64,000 nt of DNA, taken from assembly GCF_900107835.1 (NCBI RefSeq), contig NZ_FNRG01000006.1, positions 80,112 through 144,111 of the forward strand. Direction: 5' to 3'. Shown piece after piece: positions 42,998 through 52,381 of this stretch. Position numbers and translations under genes: made by a program. Source of the DNA: Oribacterium sp. KHPX15. GTDB taxonomy: Bacteria > Bacillota > Clostridia > Lachnospirales > Lachnospiraceae. Under the pieces are notes generated by a model. That model was not told where the DNA came from. It was given only the letters and a program-made list of their open reading frames with translations, and made no database searches. Within the stretch, counting starts at the first letter, position 1. Each line of letters starts with the position of its first letter.

Positions 42998-43972
42998 TTA
43001 TTTGATGACCTGTAATGATTTCCTGTCTGCAAAAACTGCCACAAATACCAGGAATACGATTCCCTGTATAAGCTGCATCATCTGTGTTGAAAATCCCATC
43101 ATGGTGAGTCCGCTGTTAAGTACGATATACAGAAGTGAACCTACAATGATATTTTCAAAACGTACCTTGGCACCGCCTGAAATAGGCATCCCTCCAAGCA
43201 CCAGGGCGATAAGGATCTGTGTCTCCAACTGGCTTCCGCCTGAAGATGTTACGGATCCAACCTTGATGACATTTATGAATGCCGCAAAACCTGTGATTGC
43301 TCCGGAAAGTACATAAACCCAGAATTTCATTTTGTCGGTTCTGATACCTGAGAACATTGCTGCCTTCTCGCCTGCTCCGATAGCTTTCAGATAAGTTCCG
43401 AATTTGGTGAATCTGAAGAGTACAAAACCTGTTACAAGAACAAGCAGTGTGAGAGCTACTTTCAGTTCTGTTTTATCGAAATTGATAAGAGCAGCTGATC
43501 CCGCAACCGGAGCATTGGTTGTCAGGTACTTGATGAATCCGCGGAACAGAAACATTGTACAGATGGTAACGATAAAGGACTTTATCTTACGGTATACATA
43601 GAAATATCCGTTAAATGCACCTATCAGTGCTCCTGTAAGGATTCCGCATAGGATGCTTAAGGGAATATTGATCCTGGACACCATACATACAACTATGGAT
43701 GCAATTCCGAGTATGGATCCCTGTGAAAAATCAAGACCTCCCATGGTCATGATAAAAAACACACCGGTTGTGGCGATCATGGTCACATATACCTGGGAAA
43801 GAACAAGGGGCATATTTTTGACCATTCTGAAATTCGTCAGAACATTAAATACCAAAAATACTATGATCAGGCCAACGATAGGAAGATATGTCTTGACTGC
43901 GGAAATCATGGAGAGATTTCCTGTTTTCTTTTCTTTTGCTGCTGTCATCTCTGTTTTACTCACTGCCACCAT
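42998..43972 (-). CDS. Sugar ABC transporter permease (CUT2 type), second permease
   Basis: A 324-aa polytopic inner-membrane protein of the RbsC/AraH family (BPD_transp_2). About nine hydrophobic segments; the family motif MGGLDFSQGSILGIASI is near residue 80, and GYFYVYRKIKSFIVTICTMF follows. A 20-residue basic N-terminus precedes the first segment. It is the fourth gene of a transporter run (binding protein, permease, ATPase, this permease) and starts 10 bases after the ATPase stop. The two non-identical permeases suggest a heterodimeric channel as in YtfT/YjfF or Shewanella AraWZ. The start has GGAGG with about 7-base spacing. Confidence 0.9.
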   Translation of the reverse strand: MVAVSKTEMTAAKEKKTGNLSMISAVKTYLPIVGLIIVFLVFNVLTNFRMVKNMPLVLSQVYVTMIATTGVFFIMTMGGLDFSQGSILGIASIVVCMVSRINIPLSILCGILTGALIGAFNGYFYVYRKIKSFIVTICTMFLFRGFIKYLTTNAPVAGSAALINFDKTELKVALTLLVLVTGFVLFRFTKFGTYLKAIGAGEKAAMFSGIRTDKMKFWVYVLSGAITGFAAFINVIKVGSVTSSGGSQLETQILIALVLGGMPISGGAKVRFENIIVGSLLYIVLNSGLTMMGFSTQMMQLIQGIVFLVFVAVFADRKSLQVIK

Positions 43973-43981
43973 AATTCCTCC

Positions 43982-45481
43982 TTAAACCATCATTGTGATC
44001 AGATTGTTTTCATCCAGTGTCTCGCTTCTTTCGATCTGTCCGTTGATCATTCCGTCCTTCATGATGATGATACGATCACACATTCCTATAAGTTCCATCA
44101 GCTCTTCGGAAATCATGATGATTGATTTTCCTGCCTTTCTCATTCTGTCCATGAGCTGATATATATCCTGCTTTACCTTGATATCGATACCTCTTGTCGG
44201 GCTGTCCAGTACGACGATATCCGAATCCTTGCCTATCCATCTGGCGAGAACTACCTTCTGCTTGTTTCCGCCGGAAAGATCCGATACAAACTGATCGACA
44301 TTTACCATCTTTACCGACATGTCTTTTGCGAATTTATCTGCAAAGCTTCTTAATTTTTTATCACTTAACATATGTCTCTTGTCTGCAAGATCATCAAGAG
44401 ATGGCAGGCAAATGTTGTCCATGATGCTCTGATTAAGTACAACGGATTCATTATCCCTGTCCTTTGATGTATATGCGATGCTGTGCTGAATAGCTGTGGG
44501 GATATCATTGATCTCGGTGCCGTCTGAAAGCTTTACGGAACCGGTTCTGTCATAGGAAGCACCGAAGATGGCCTTGCCTACTTCGTGCATTCCGGATTCC
44601 GAAAGACCGCCGAAGCCTAAAATCTCTCCTTTGTGAAGCTCGAAATCAAGCTTGTTCAGGAGTCCCGGTACCGACACATCTTTCACTGAAAGAACGACCT
44701 CGTCGGATACCTTGCTGCCGTAATCTGAACGGTAGTAATCTCCTGTTACTTCGCGGCCTACCATGAGACGCTTCAGATCCTCTTCGGAAACGTCTTTGCT
44801 CTTTACGGTATCGATATAAACTCCGTCACGAAGAATCGTGATGGTATCTGAACGATCGAGTATTTCCTGAAGGTCATGGGATATAAAGATAATGGTATTG
44901 CCCTTCTCTCTTATTTTGTCCATAACCTTGTAAAGCTCATTTCTTCCCTCCTGGGAAAGAGCTGTTGTGGTCTCATCTATAACAACGATCTTTGGGTCAA
45001 AATAAGTTGCCTTTACGATCTCAACCAGCTTTCTGTCCTCGAAGTTGTAGTCATCGATCATTCGCTGGGCTTTGATGCGGTCGAAACCGTAACTATGGAG
45101 AAGCTCATTAGCCTCCTTGATCATCTGCTTTGTGTTCTTGATTCCGCACTTCACAAATCTTTCTTCATGTCCCAGGAATATATTTTCGGCTACGGTAAGA
45201 CCTGAAAGGGTTCCGAGCTCCTGTACTATGATAGAAACGCCATGGTTGTTGGCATCCACCTGATTCTTCGGATGGATCTCCTCTCCGTCCAGTACGAAGA
45301 TACCGCTGTCGATGCTGTAAATTCCGGTCAGCATGTTTGTTAATGTTGACTTTCCGGAGCCGTTCTCACCGATCAGGGCATGAACCTCTCCTTTATTGAT
45401 ATTGAAAGAAACATTCTTAACTGCCTTCGTGATACCGAAGGACTTACAAAGATTTTTTACCTCTAAACGAACCTCGCTCAT
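43982..45481 (-). CDS. Sugar ABC transporter ATP-binding protein (RbsA/AraG type)
   Basis: A 499-aa double-NBD ATPase from the ATG at 45481, which has GGAGG 5 bases upstream. NBD1 has Walker A GENGSGKSTLTNML (about residue 36) and Walker B IVVIDETTTAL, but its signature segment reads YNFEDRKLVEIVKA rather than LSVGQ. NBD2 has the degenerate Walker A usual in this family (GFGGLSESGMHEVG) but an intact signature LSGGNKQKVVLARW and Walker B IVVLDSPTRGID. One composite ATP site (NBD1 Walker A with NBD2 signature) is thus intact and the other is degenerate. It lies between the two permease genes in the arabinose cluster. Confidence 0.94.
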   Translation of the reverse strand: MSEVRLEVKNLCKSFGITKAVKNVSFNINKGEVHALIGENGSGKSTLTNMLTGIYSIDSGIFVLDGEEIHPKNQVDANNHGVSIIVQELGTLSGLTVAENIFLGHEERFVKCGIKNTKQMIKEANELLHSYGFDRIKAQRMIDDYNFEDRKLVEIVKATYFDPKIVVIDETTTALSQEGRNELYKVMDKIREKGNTIIFISHDLQEILDRSDTITILRDGVYIDTVKSKDVSEEDLKRLMVGREVTGDYYRSDYGSKVSDEVVLSVKDVSVPGLLNKLDFELHKGEILGFGGLSESGMHEVGKAIFGASYDRTGSVKLSDGTEINDIPTAIQHSIAYTSKDRDNESVVLNQSIMDNICLPSLDDLADKRHMLSDKKLRSFADKFAKDMSVKMVNVDQFVSDLSGGNKQKVVLARWIGKDSDIVVLDSPTRGIDIKVKQDIYQLMDRMRKAGKSIIMISEELMELIGMCDRIIIMKDGMINGQIERSETLDENNLITMMV

Positions 45482-45495
45482 TGTACCCTCCTGTA

Positions 45496-46464
45496 TCACT
45501 TTACAATTTCGCCCTTATTGATCTTTGTGGTTACTGTGATGATGATCAGAAGCGCAAAGCCTGTGATTACATCCTGAATTGCAGTAGGGGCACCTAATGC
45601 AATAAAGCCGAAAAAGATGATGTTGATGATAAATTCTCCGATGATGATGGCCTGTAAAGGAATGCCGTATTTCTTGAAGGCAACTCCGAAGAAGCAGCCC
45701 ATGGTGGGGATGAAGTTACGGCTCATGGAGGCCATGCCGGTTACAGCGACCATTGAGGAACCATAGCTTATGGTCAGAACTGCCATGATGCCTAAAAAGC
45801 CACCGCTTAAGATGAATGCCAGAACTTTATATTTATTGACATTGATACCCATGTTCTTTGCTACAAATTCGTTGCTGCCGATGGCATAGGTATATGTACC
45901 GATTTTTGTATAGTTAAGGAATACATAAGCCACGATAAAAGCAACCAGTGCAAGGATGATATCTCCGGGCATCTGTCCGAACATTCTGAGATCAGCTGAT
46001 AATGTCTGCTCAACTCCGCCTGCAATGTAGTTTGCAACTGCTTCATAAATGAGAGCAAGACCTGTGGTTACGATCATGGACGGGATATGAAGCTTTACAT
46101 AAAAGCTTCCGTTGAAAAGTCCTACCAGGCATCCACAGAGCAAAGCTCCTATGATGAGACCGAAATATCCAAGGCCGAATTTTGTTGCGAAAACGCATCC
46201 GACGATGGCGGAAAGCATTATGTTTGCGCCGATTGAGAAATCAAACATGCCCATGACCATTACAAAGTAGAAACCTACAGCACCGACGCTTGCGATGAGG
46301 CTGGCCTGAAAATAGCTGAGCATATTGTTAAATGATCCAAAATTGTGTGGAGTCAGTATCTTGAAGATACCCCAGGAAAGCACAACCAGTAAGAGTAAAA
46401 TCAAATAACCGCGAAGGCTTCCTTCAATCTTTCTTTGATCCATTGTTACAGCGGAAGAATTCAT
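45496..46464 (-). CDS. Sugar ABC transporter permease (CUT2 type), first permease
   Basis: A 322-aa polytopic permease of the RbsC family, about nine membrane segments. The conserved loop reads MGMFDFSIGANIMLSAIVGC near residue 75, and GLFNGSFYVKLHIPSMIVTT follows. It is only distantly similar to the other permease of this cluster (43 kb), so the transporter probably uses a permease heterodimer. It lies second in the run, 230 bases after the binding-protein gene and 14 bases before the ATPase start. Confidence 0.9.
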   Translation of the reverse strand: MNSSAVTMDQRKIEGSLRGYLILLLLVVLSWGIFKILTPHNFGSFNNMLSYFQASLIASVGAVGFYFVMVMGMFDFSIGANIMLSAIVGCVFATKFGLGYFGLIIGALLCGCLVGLFNGSFYVKLHIPSMIVTTGLALIYEAVANYIAGGVEQTLSADLRMFGQMPGDIILALVAFIVAYVFLNYTKIGTYTYAIGSNEFVAKNMGINVNKYKVLAFILSGGFLGIMAVLTISYGSSMVAVTGMASMSRNFIPTMGCFFGVAFKKYGIPLQAIIIGEFIINIIFFGFIALGAPTAIQDVITGFALLIIITVTTKINKGEIVK

Positions 46465-46694
46465 TTTATTACCTCATTTATATATCTGTGGGAAGCCCGG
46501 CTGTATGATTCTCTACGGTAAAAGCCTGGGCTGTATTTTGGAAACATCAGCCCGGAGAAAATTCGTTTAGCGAATGGCTGATGCTGCATGGCAGGTCTTC
46601 TTCGAAAACCTGACAGATGTTTTTAAAACTCGAGCCGATATCTGTGCCTAAGCTCGATACCGGCTCAAATGATGTTTCTTAATAGATTTAGTAT

Positions 46695-47870
46695 TTATTT
46701 TCCTGCACGAGCAGCTGCATCCTCGATAGAAATCTTAGCGGCTGCTTCCTTAAGTCCGTCGAATGAAAGCTCAGACATTGAAACAAGCTCTTCATCTGTG
46801 TATGGAAGCTGGTCTACGAAGTACTTCTCATAAGCCTTGTAATCATCAGCGGATGAAACATAGAGATATGGGAACGGAACATCGTTGAACTGACCTTCAA
46901 ATCCTGTGTATTTGCCCTTGATTGCGTTGTAAACCATCATGAAAGCGATAAGAGGATCGCAGTAATGTCCGCCGGACTCGCCTGCCATTGAACCATTCTC
47001 AAGTCTCTCTCCGAGGTCAGGAAGGAAGTCTGTTGATACGATGTCGATATCCTGTGTCTTTCCTGCACGCTCAACTGCTGCGATAGCTCCCTGAAGAGGA
47101 TCTCCGCCGCCTCCTGCAGGGATAAGTGCATCAAGTGATGGATCTGCAGACATCAGAGCTTCGGCTGCCTTTGAACCACCTTCTGATGTTGTACCTGCGT
47201 ACTGGGGCTCGGAAAGCTTTGCCTGATCATCCGGGTGCTCAGCATTCCACTTTTCAACTCCTGCCTTATAGCCTTCCCATCTACCGAGCCAGGTTGCATC
47301 GCCCTGCTCCCAACCGATGAGACCGATGTTGCGATCGCCCTTATCGAGGAGGATGTTTACAAGCTTTTCGCCGTTCTCAGGCTCGTTCTCATGAACTGCT
47401 CCTACGAAATATGGTGAATCGGTAGCTGCCTTATAAATGTCAGGGCTGTTGGTCTCAGAGATAACACGGAAGAACTGTGCAAGGTAAACCTTGTTGTCAT
47501 TACAGGTCTTGATGGCTGAAGTCATTTCTGTATCAGATGAGTTACAGATTACGATTCCCTGGCAGCCGGCTGCTGCGAGCTGTTCAACAGAAGCTGTTAC
47601 CTTTTCGGAAACATGGCCCTGGTCAACATACTGAACCTGAACTCCCAGAGACTTTGCTGCCTCATCAATGATCTGCTTGCACTGTGATCCGAGAACGTCT
47701 GTTGAAGACCAAATAGATACGCCGATCTTAATGTCCTTGTTGTCAACAGCGGCTGTCTGTCCGCTTGCTGCTGCAGGTGCTGCGGGTGTACTGCTGCCAC
47801 AAGCTGTAAGTCCGGTTACCATAGCTACGGACGCTGCAACGGCCGCAACTTTTCTTAGAATTTTTCTCAT
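46695..47870 (-). CDS. Sugar-binding lipoprotein of the ABC transporter
   Basis: A 391-aa extracellular lipoprotein. The ATG at 47870 has GGAGG with 7-base spacing; the frame extends upstream without a better start. The signal peptide MRKILRKVAAVAASVAMVTG ends in the lipobox LTAC-G (Cys at about 24), followed by a flexible A/S/P linker. The rest is a type I periplasmic-binding fold: DIKIGVSIWSSTDVLGSQCK, QGIVICNSSDTEMTSAIKTC, GLIGWEQGDATWLGRWEGYK and DIVSTDFLPDLGERLENGSM. The arabinose genes downstream suggest L-arabinose or arabino-oligosaccharide as ligand; the fold also suits galactofuranose. It heads the transporter operon. Confidence 0.9.
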   Translation of the reverse strand: MRKILRKVAAVAASVAMVTGLTACGSSTPAAPAAASGQTAAVDNKDIKIGVSIWSSTDVLGSQCKQIIDEAAKSLGVQVQYVDQGHVSEKVTASVEQLAAAGCQGIVICNSSDTEMTSAIKTCNDNKVYLAQFFRVISETNSPDIYKAATDSPYFVGAVHENEPENGEKLVNILLDKGDRNIGLIGWEQGDATWLGRWEGYKAGVEKWNAEHPDDQAKLSEPQYAGTTSEGGSKAAEALMSADPSLDALIPAGGGGDPLQGAIAAVERAGKTQDIDIVSTDFLPDLGERLENGSMAGESGGHYCDPLIAFMMVYNAIKGKYTGFEGQFNDVPFPYLYVSSADDYKAYEKYFVDQLPYTDEELVSMSELSFDGLKEAAAKISIEDAAARAGK

Positions 47871-48193
47871 TACAAAACCTCCATTTATTGATTGTTCACT
47901 ATTTTTGTTGCTTTTCACAACTCGTTGAACGTAGTTTATCAGCGGCTTTGTTCATTAGCAATACAATACAAGGTATTTATATCACAAAGTTGTATTGAAA
48001 AACTGCATAAAATCACATATTAATGGCACGAAAATTCACGAAAATATATCAAATGCACAACAGGCCTTGATTTTGGGTGATTTTTATGAGTGAAAAATAG
48101 TTCCTTTTTGGTGCGAAATTATCATTTAGAGTGTGATGTTTCAAAAAATAATACAACTTGATATTTGTACTATTATTCATTTTTGCTGACATA
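47871..48193. promoter_or_regulatory. Upstream region of the sugar transporter operon
   Basis: AT-rich, no gene. A perfect 8-bp inverted repeat CAATACAA (47964-47971) / TTGTATTG (47990-47997) lies about 100 bases upstream of the binding-protein gene, and related half-sites ATACAACTTGATATTTGTA occur near 48157-48175. They may bind a regulator, but no consensus promoter could be fixed with confidence. Confidence 0.35.
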
Positions 48194-48222
48194 TAAAAAC
48201 GGCTGACCATATGGTCAGCCGC
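48194..48222 (-). terminator. Terminator of the LysR gene
   Basis: A 22-bp perfect palindrome (48200-48221, arms CGGCTGACCAT) followed on the minus strand by TTTTTATAT. Confidence 0.8.
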
Positions 48223-48269
48223 CGGGAAATCATTATAGGACGATTTGATAGTTTCTTATGCTTTTATAA

Positions 48270-49226
48270 TTATTTGGTCAGAAATGACTCTGCCTCGGCT
48301 TTTATCATTTCCACCAGGTCCCTGTATGCGGGAAGGCTCTTAAAGTACTTTTCTGAATAAACAAGGCTGATTTCTCCTTTTGTTGCCGGGTCATCAAACG
48401 GTATACAGGTCATACCGCCACCTTCGACCTCGGTATAACGTTTGTTTGCCGGATAGAAGCTGACCGCAAAAACATCAGGCTGTTCGCTGGCCATTTTGAT
48501 AACTGTCTGAACAGAATCTACGGTGATGACATTATTGACGGTAATCTCCTTGACGAGCTCGGGAACAAAACCTGACAGCATGGAATAGGCCCGCACTTCG
48601 GATACTTCTTCATCAAGCTTTGAAGAATGACTTGGATATGCAAGACAATAGCCTTTGAGATCCGAAAAATTAACGGTTTTATATTTTGTAAGGGGACTCT
48701 CATTTTTAACGAGGCATCCGTAATAGCCTTCCATCAGGGTTATCTTTTTGATGCCTTTAGCATTAAATGCTGGATCATCGTCATCTTTACGATTGAGACA
48801 GATTGCAAGTGAAGGATGTGCAGTATTTAAGGATACCTGCTTTTCCGGAGCGGCATCCCCCTGATATTTCAAAAGAACATTGGAGTGGTTTCTCTGAAAA
48901 GGGATATGAAGCTTTGGGATAAGAAAGCCCACAAGGGAGATATGCGAGTAAGCATAAATAGTCGTGGATTCGTTATCGTTGGCAAGCTTTTTCCACCCGT
49001 TATAGTAATCCAGTATTATACGTGCCTCTTTGTAGATTTTTTCTCCTTCGGGAGTAAGCTGCATTCCGGATTTGTTTCGCTCAAAAAGAATAACACCCAG
49101 TTCATTTTCCATAAGCTTAATGGATTTTGTCAGGCTTGGCTGCGCTACAAAAAGCTTCTTGGCTGCTTTATTGATGGATCCGGTTTCGGCAATTGCCACA
49201 AAATAATTCAGGGAGCTTATCTTCAT
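48270..49226 (-). CDS. LysR-family transcriptional regulator
   Basis: A 318-aa regulator. The N-terminal winged helix is typical: MKISSLNYFVAIAETGSINK, AAKKLFVAQPSLTKSIKLME, LGVILFERNKSGMQLTPEGE. The C-terminal effector domain (about residues 92-310) is of the usual two-lobe kind, but diverged, and its ligand cannot be inferred. It is divergent from the URO-D-family gene at 49487, the classic arrangement of a LysR protein with its target. The intergenic region is 260 bases, AT-rich and without a clear T-N11-A pair. A terminator follows. Confidence 0.9.
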   Translation of the reverse strand: MKISSLNYFVAIAETGSINKAAKKLFVAQPSLTKSIKLMENELGVILFERNKSGMQLTPEGEKIYKEARIILDYYNGWKKLANDNESTTIYAYSHISLVGFLIPKLHIPFQRNHSNVLLKYQGDAAPEKQVSLNTAHPSLAICLNRKDDDDPAFNAKGIKKITLMEGYYGCLVKNESPLTKYKTVNFSDLKGYCLAYPSHSSKLDEEVSEVRAYSMLSGFVPELVKEITVNNVITVDSVQTVIKMASEQPDVFAVSFYPANKRYTEVEGGGMTCIPFDDPATKGEISLVYSEKYFKSLPAYRDLVEMIKAEAESFLTK

Positions 49227-49430
49227 AGTAGTTCTCCGCTTTAAGAATCAATGATCAAAATGTATTTGACCAACTAACAGGACTGTGCTCTTTAATGGAT
49301 TTTGAAAACATTATAGCTGTTTTTCATATACTTAAGATTTTTTTATATTATACAAGGATTTAAGTCGATAGTATATTACTTTAACAAGTAGAGTCGATAT
49401 AAATTGAAGGAACAAACAGGTTATGACAAG

Positions 49431-49476
49431 TCCCTGAGGAACGGTACTAATCATATATCTGTTCTTATCAGGGAGG
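49431..49476 (+). promoter_or_regulatory. Leader hairpin overlapping the ribosome binding site of the URO-D gene
   Basis: TCCCTGA (49431-49437) pairs with TCAGGGA (49468-49474), and GAAC (49439-49442) with GTTC (49461-49464). The right arm includes part of the GGGAGG ribosome binding site at 49471-49476, 10 bases before the ATG. Folding could limit translation. Confidence 0.45.
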
Positions 49477-49486
49477 AGTATCAGCC

Positions 49487-50521
49487 ATGACAAACAAGGA
49501 AAGAATCAAGAGAGCATTTTCAAATCAACCGGTAGACAGGGTTCCGATAGCTTTTTTTCATCATTTCACATCACCTTATGACTGGAATATGGGACTCAGC
49601 AATCCGGAGGCGCTTGAAGCAAATATAAATCTTCATAAACCCTCTCTGGAAAAGTTTGTTCCTGATATTATCAAGATAATGAATGACACTCTCATGATGA
49701 TGCCTCTGGATGTCAGTGGCATAGAGAAGGCTTCAGATCTCTACAAGATTAAAAAACCTATGATCGATTCTCCTTATGCCAAGGCTCAGATAGACCTTAC
49801 CAAAAGAGTAATGGAGATATATGAAGGTGTTGATGCACCTGTCTATGTGACCTGTTTCTCTGCTGCCTGGGTGCTTAGAAATGCATTTACCGAGGGACTT
49901 CCGGTTTTCGGAGCACAGGAAGATACCATACAGCGATTCATGAGGGAAGATCCTGTTGCAGTTAAATATGCATTAGACATTATTACTGAAGGCATAATCG
50001 ATCTTAACAGAGTACTTCTTACAGAATGCGGCGCGGATGGCATCTACCTGAGCTGCAACAATCAGGGTGGATTTTTCAATGAGGTCTTCCACAAAAAGTA
50101 TGTTGCGCCTACTGAAAAGAAGATACTTGATGAAGCCAAAAAGATCAGAAATACAAATATCTTACACATCTGCGGATATCACGGTCATGGAAATGACTTA
50201 AGACTCTATAAAGGTTATGACGCCGCTGCCTACAGCGTTGCTGTTGTGGCAGAAGGAACAACTTTAAGTGAGGCTAAGAAGCTCTTTAAAGGCAAATGCA
50301 TCATCGGCGGCTTCTCACAGGACGGCATCATATATAAAGGCTCTAAGGAAGAGCTTGAGAAGGCAACCTACAACCTTCTTTCCGAATGCGGACAGACCGG
50401 CATCATTCTTGGCGCCGACTGCACCGTCCCCAATGACATAGATGAGGATCGTTTCAACTGGGTTCGCGAATCATGCAAACAGTTTGCATCATGTAACTCA
50501 GCCATGTTTTCCGCATCCTGA
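49487..50521 (+). CDS. Uroporphyrinogen decarboxylase (URO-D) superfamily protein, probable methyltransferase type
   Basis: A 344-aa TIM-barrel protein of the URO-D/MtaA/CmuA family. The start MTNKERIKRAFSNQPVDRVP is typical of non-HemE members. A zinc-binding pattern of corrinoid/CoM methyltransferases seems present: NILHICGYHG (His-x-Cys) and, about 75 residues on, GADCTVP (Cys). These are absent from true HemE, and no other heme gene is nearby. It is therefore more likely a methyl-transfer or uncharacterised enzyme than a heme-synthesis enzyme. It is divergent from a LysR gene, which may control it. GGAGG precedes the ATG by 10 bases, within a hairpin. Confidence 0.8.
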   Translation: MTNKERIKRAFSNQPVDRVPIAFFHHFTSPYDWNMGLSNPEALEANINLHKPSLEKFVPDIIKIMNDTLMMMPLDVSGIEKASDLYKIKKPMIDSPYAKAQIDLTKRVMEIYEGVDAPVYVTCFSAAWVLRNAFTEGLPVFGAQEDTIQRFMREDPVAVKYALDIITEGIIDLNRVLLTECGADGIYLSCNNQGGFFNEVFHKKYVAPTEKKILDEAKKIRNTNILHICGYHGHGNDLRLYKGYDAAAYSVAVVAEGTTLSEAKKLFKGKCIIGGFSQDGIIYKGSKEELEKATYNLLSECGQTGIILGADCTVPNDIDEDRFNWVRESCKQFASCNSAMFSAS

Positions 50522-50564
50522 TCATAATTAATTTGTTTTTAAAGAGACACTCTCCCCAACCTAA

Positions 50565-50756
50565 TCTCTTTAAAATATACACACACACACCACGGCCCCT
50601 TCCCCAAGGGGCATTTTTTTTGTATATTTTTAGACATTGCGCGACATTGCAAAACACATTACTCGACATTGCGCAGACATTACTACGAGAGGAATGTATA
50701 AGTAATATTGATCAGCGGAAGATATATTTCGATGTAAAATGAATTTAAAAGAGGGG
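50565..50756. repeat. Dispersed element, copy 1 (~192 bp)
   Basis: It begins CTCTTTAAAATATACACACA, then has the hairpin GCCCCTT/AAGGGGC with a T run (a terminator for the URO-D gene on the plus strand), several GACATTGCG repeats, and a conserved tail (ACGAGAGGAATGTATAAGTA ... GATGTAAAATGAA). A second copy in the same orientation lies at 57649-57807. At its right end the arms GAGGGGTGT/ACACTCCTC act as the minus-strand terminator of the gene at 50839. The rest of 50522-50838 shows no gene. Confidence 0.85.
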
Positions 50757-50838
50757 TGTAATCCATGATCACACTCCTCAAAAAATAAATTCGAGCTCTA
50801 GTTTCGATGTTATGTTGATTATCAAGTTTCGGGTTAGA

Positions 50839-51426
50839 TTATGAACATTTTACATAATGAGATTCTTCTGAAGCAATCATTATTGTAAGAGTACCGTCGG
50901 ATTCTATGATAATATCGCCTTCACCGGACATATTATCATAAGTTTTTTCATTTATTCTAATATATTCTATGGTTTCACCATAACGGGTAACCGTTATGGT
51001 TGATTCATCCTTTTTTTGTACATAGGCCCACATACCACGTTCACTGGGGATTAGTATTTCCCCTGCGCTCTCTCCGGATTTAAATGAATATACGCCTGAG
51101 ATTGTATCCACATTATCTTCAGGGGAAATATGGATAGTCATTACCATTCCATCATCGTTTAACATTGCTCCATTTTGGTCAACATCATGATTGTAATGTT
51201 CTATACGGGTGTTTGTGACGAGATAACCCTCAGAATCAAAATAGTAACATTCAGCTACACCATCGTTGTTACCATCAATCCAGTGCCATGATGACGTTGG
51301 GTAGGTTCCGTCTCCGTTGTCGTACCACCAGCCCTTGGCATCATTCTTCCAAGTTCCTGCCATGGCTGTAAAACCTGCTGTAATTGCAATGATTGCTGTT
51401 AAAAATGCAAAACTATATTTTTTCAT
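50839..51426 (-). CDS. Secreted 195-aa protein with wall-binding-type module
   Basis: The signal peptide MKKYSFAFLTAIIAITAGFT ends AMA-G, with cleavage expected after AMA or AMAG. Residues 24-75 form one aromatic module, GTWKNDAKGWWYDNGDGTYP then WHWIDGNNDGVAECYYFDSE, of the choline/glucan-binding type found in Firmicute surface proteins. Residues about 95-195 are a beta-rich domain of unknown function, with no catalytic motif. It is the last gene of the island on this strand, 77 bases after the neighbouring paralog. No membrane anchor or sortase motif is present; attachment would be through the module. The function is unknown. Confidence 0.65.
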   Translation of the reverse strand: MKKYSFAFLTAIIAITAGFTAMAGTWKNDAKGWWYDNGDGTYPTSSWHWIDGNNDGVAECYYFDSEGYLVTNTRIEHYNHDVDQNGAMLNDDGMVMTIHISPEDNVDTISGVYSFKSGESAGEILIPSERGMWAYVQKKDESTITVTRYGETIEYIRINEKTYDNMSGEGDIIIESDGTLTIMIASEESHYVKCS

Positions 51427-51503
51427 GAGTTATTCTCCATTGTGTTTTTTAATTTAATTAATTTAGAGTCGATGTATTGGGTTAGTGAAGTTTATACGCC
51501 TAA

Positions 51504-52331
51504 TTAGATATTTGAAAAAACTTCGGTATAACCGGTTTCCAGTCCATTTCCTGAGAGATATGTATCCAGATTTTCCTGAGTCATATCCACATAGTTAAGA
51601 CGGAACAGATTTGCATATGGCCCCATTTTAGCCTGTATCCTTTCTTCTTCTGTCATATATGGGACACATACTGAATCGAGCTTAATTAAAGTATCATTCT
51701 TGAACTGATATAAGGTAAGAGTATTTTTTCCTCTGGATCGCTCTACCAGAACCCGTCCATCAATAGGATTGACAGCGGCGAATAACTCAATGGAGCAATC
51801 TTCGTCTCCAAAACGATAAGCCTTAAGTCCGTTGGAGTAACACATGAATGTTGATAAATGTGCAGCATAAGCATAATAATCATCATGAACATTATCCCTG
51901 CATCTTACAAACACTTCCTTTACCCCATCCTGATAAAGGTCGACAACTGCAAACTCCTGTGCCTGCTGTCCGTGGATATTCCAGGTGTTATTGAGCAATG
52001 CATTTCTGTACTCCTTTATTGCAAGAGCAGTCACATCGTTCTTTTTTGTCTGTATAATACCGTTTACAACCCAGGCACCATCTGAATTAACATAATATCC
52101 ATCAGGGGTTGTAGTGTTGACAAGGCAATAGCCGTTGCCATCAAAGTAGTAACACTCAGAAACGCCATCATTGTTTCCGTCAATCCACTCCCATTTATTA
52201 GTTGGATATGAGCCGTTTTCCATGTCGTACCACCATCCATTGGCATCACTTTTCCAAGTTCCTGCCATGGCTGTAAAACCTGCTGCAATTGCAATAATTG
52301 CTGTTGAAATTGCTATATTTAGTTTTCTCAT
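51504..52331 (-). CDS. Secreted wall-binding protein sharing the sigma-factor ectodomain
   Basis: A 275-aa exported protein. The signal peptide MRKLNIAISTAIIAIAAGFT-AMA is followed by one aromatic module (residues about 24-95: GTWKSDANGWWYDMENGSYP, WEWIDGNNDGVSECYYFDGN, and the closing TPDGYYVNSDGAWVVNG). Residues about 105-275 resemble the ectodomain of the membrane-tethered sigma factor at 53576: IKEYRNALLNNTW with EFAVVDLYQDGVKEVFVRC, and the C-terminal LNYVDMTQENLDTYLSGNG, match EYRKILMEDTD, FGVVDIDKDGIYELDIYNG and VNHVELNEQNIEKFLSGDG there. The 'VDLYQDGVKE' stretch looks like a calcium-type loop. The ligand is unknown. Confidence 0.65.
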   Translation of the reverse strand: MRKLNIAISTAIIAIAAGFTAMAGTWKSDANGWWYDMENGSYPTNKWEWIDGNNDGVSECYYFDGNGYCLVNTTTPDGYYVNSDGAWVVNGIIQTKKNDVTALAIKEYRNALLNNTWNIHGQQAQEFAVVDLYQDGVKEVFVRCRDNVHDDYYAYAAHLSTFMCYSNGLKAYRFGDEDCSIELFAAVNPIDGRVLVERSRGKNTLTLYQFKNDTLIKLDSVCVPYMTEEERIQAKMGPYANLFRLNYVDMTQENLDTYLSGNGLETGYTEVFSNI

Positions 52332-52381
52332 ATGTATTTACCTCTTTTTATGATTTTTCTATCTACACTTATATCATGGAA

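Noticed and set aside
49487..50521. hemE (true uroporphyrinogen decarboxylase)
   Set aside because: The N-terminus and the HxC...C pattern fit methyltransferase-type members, and there are no heme genes nearby.
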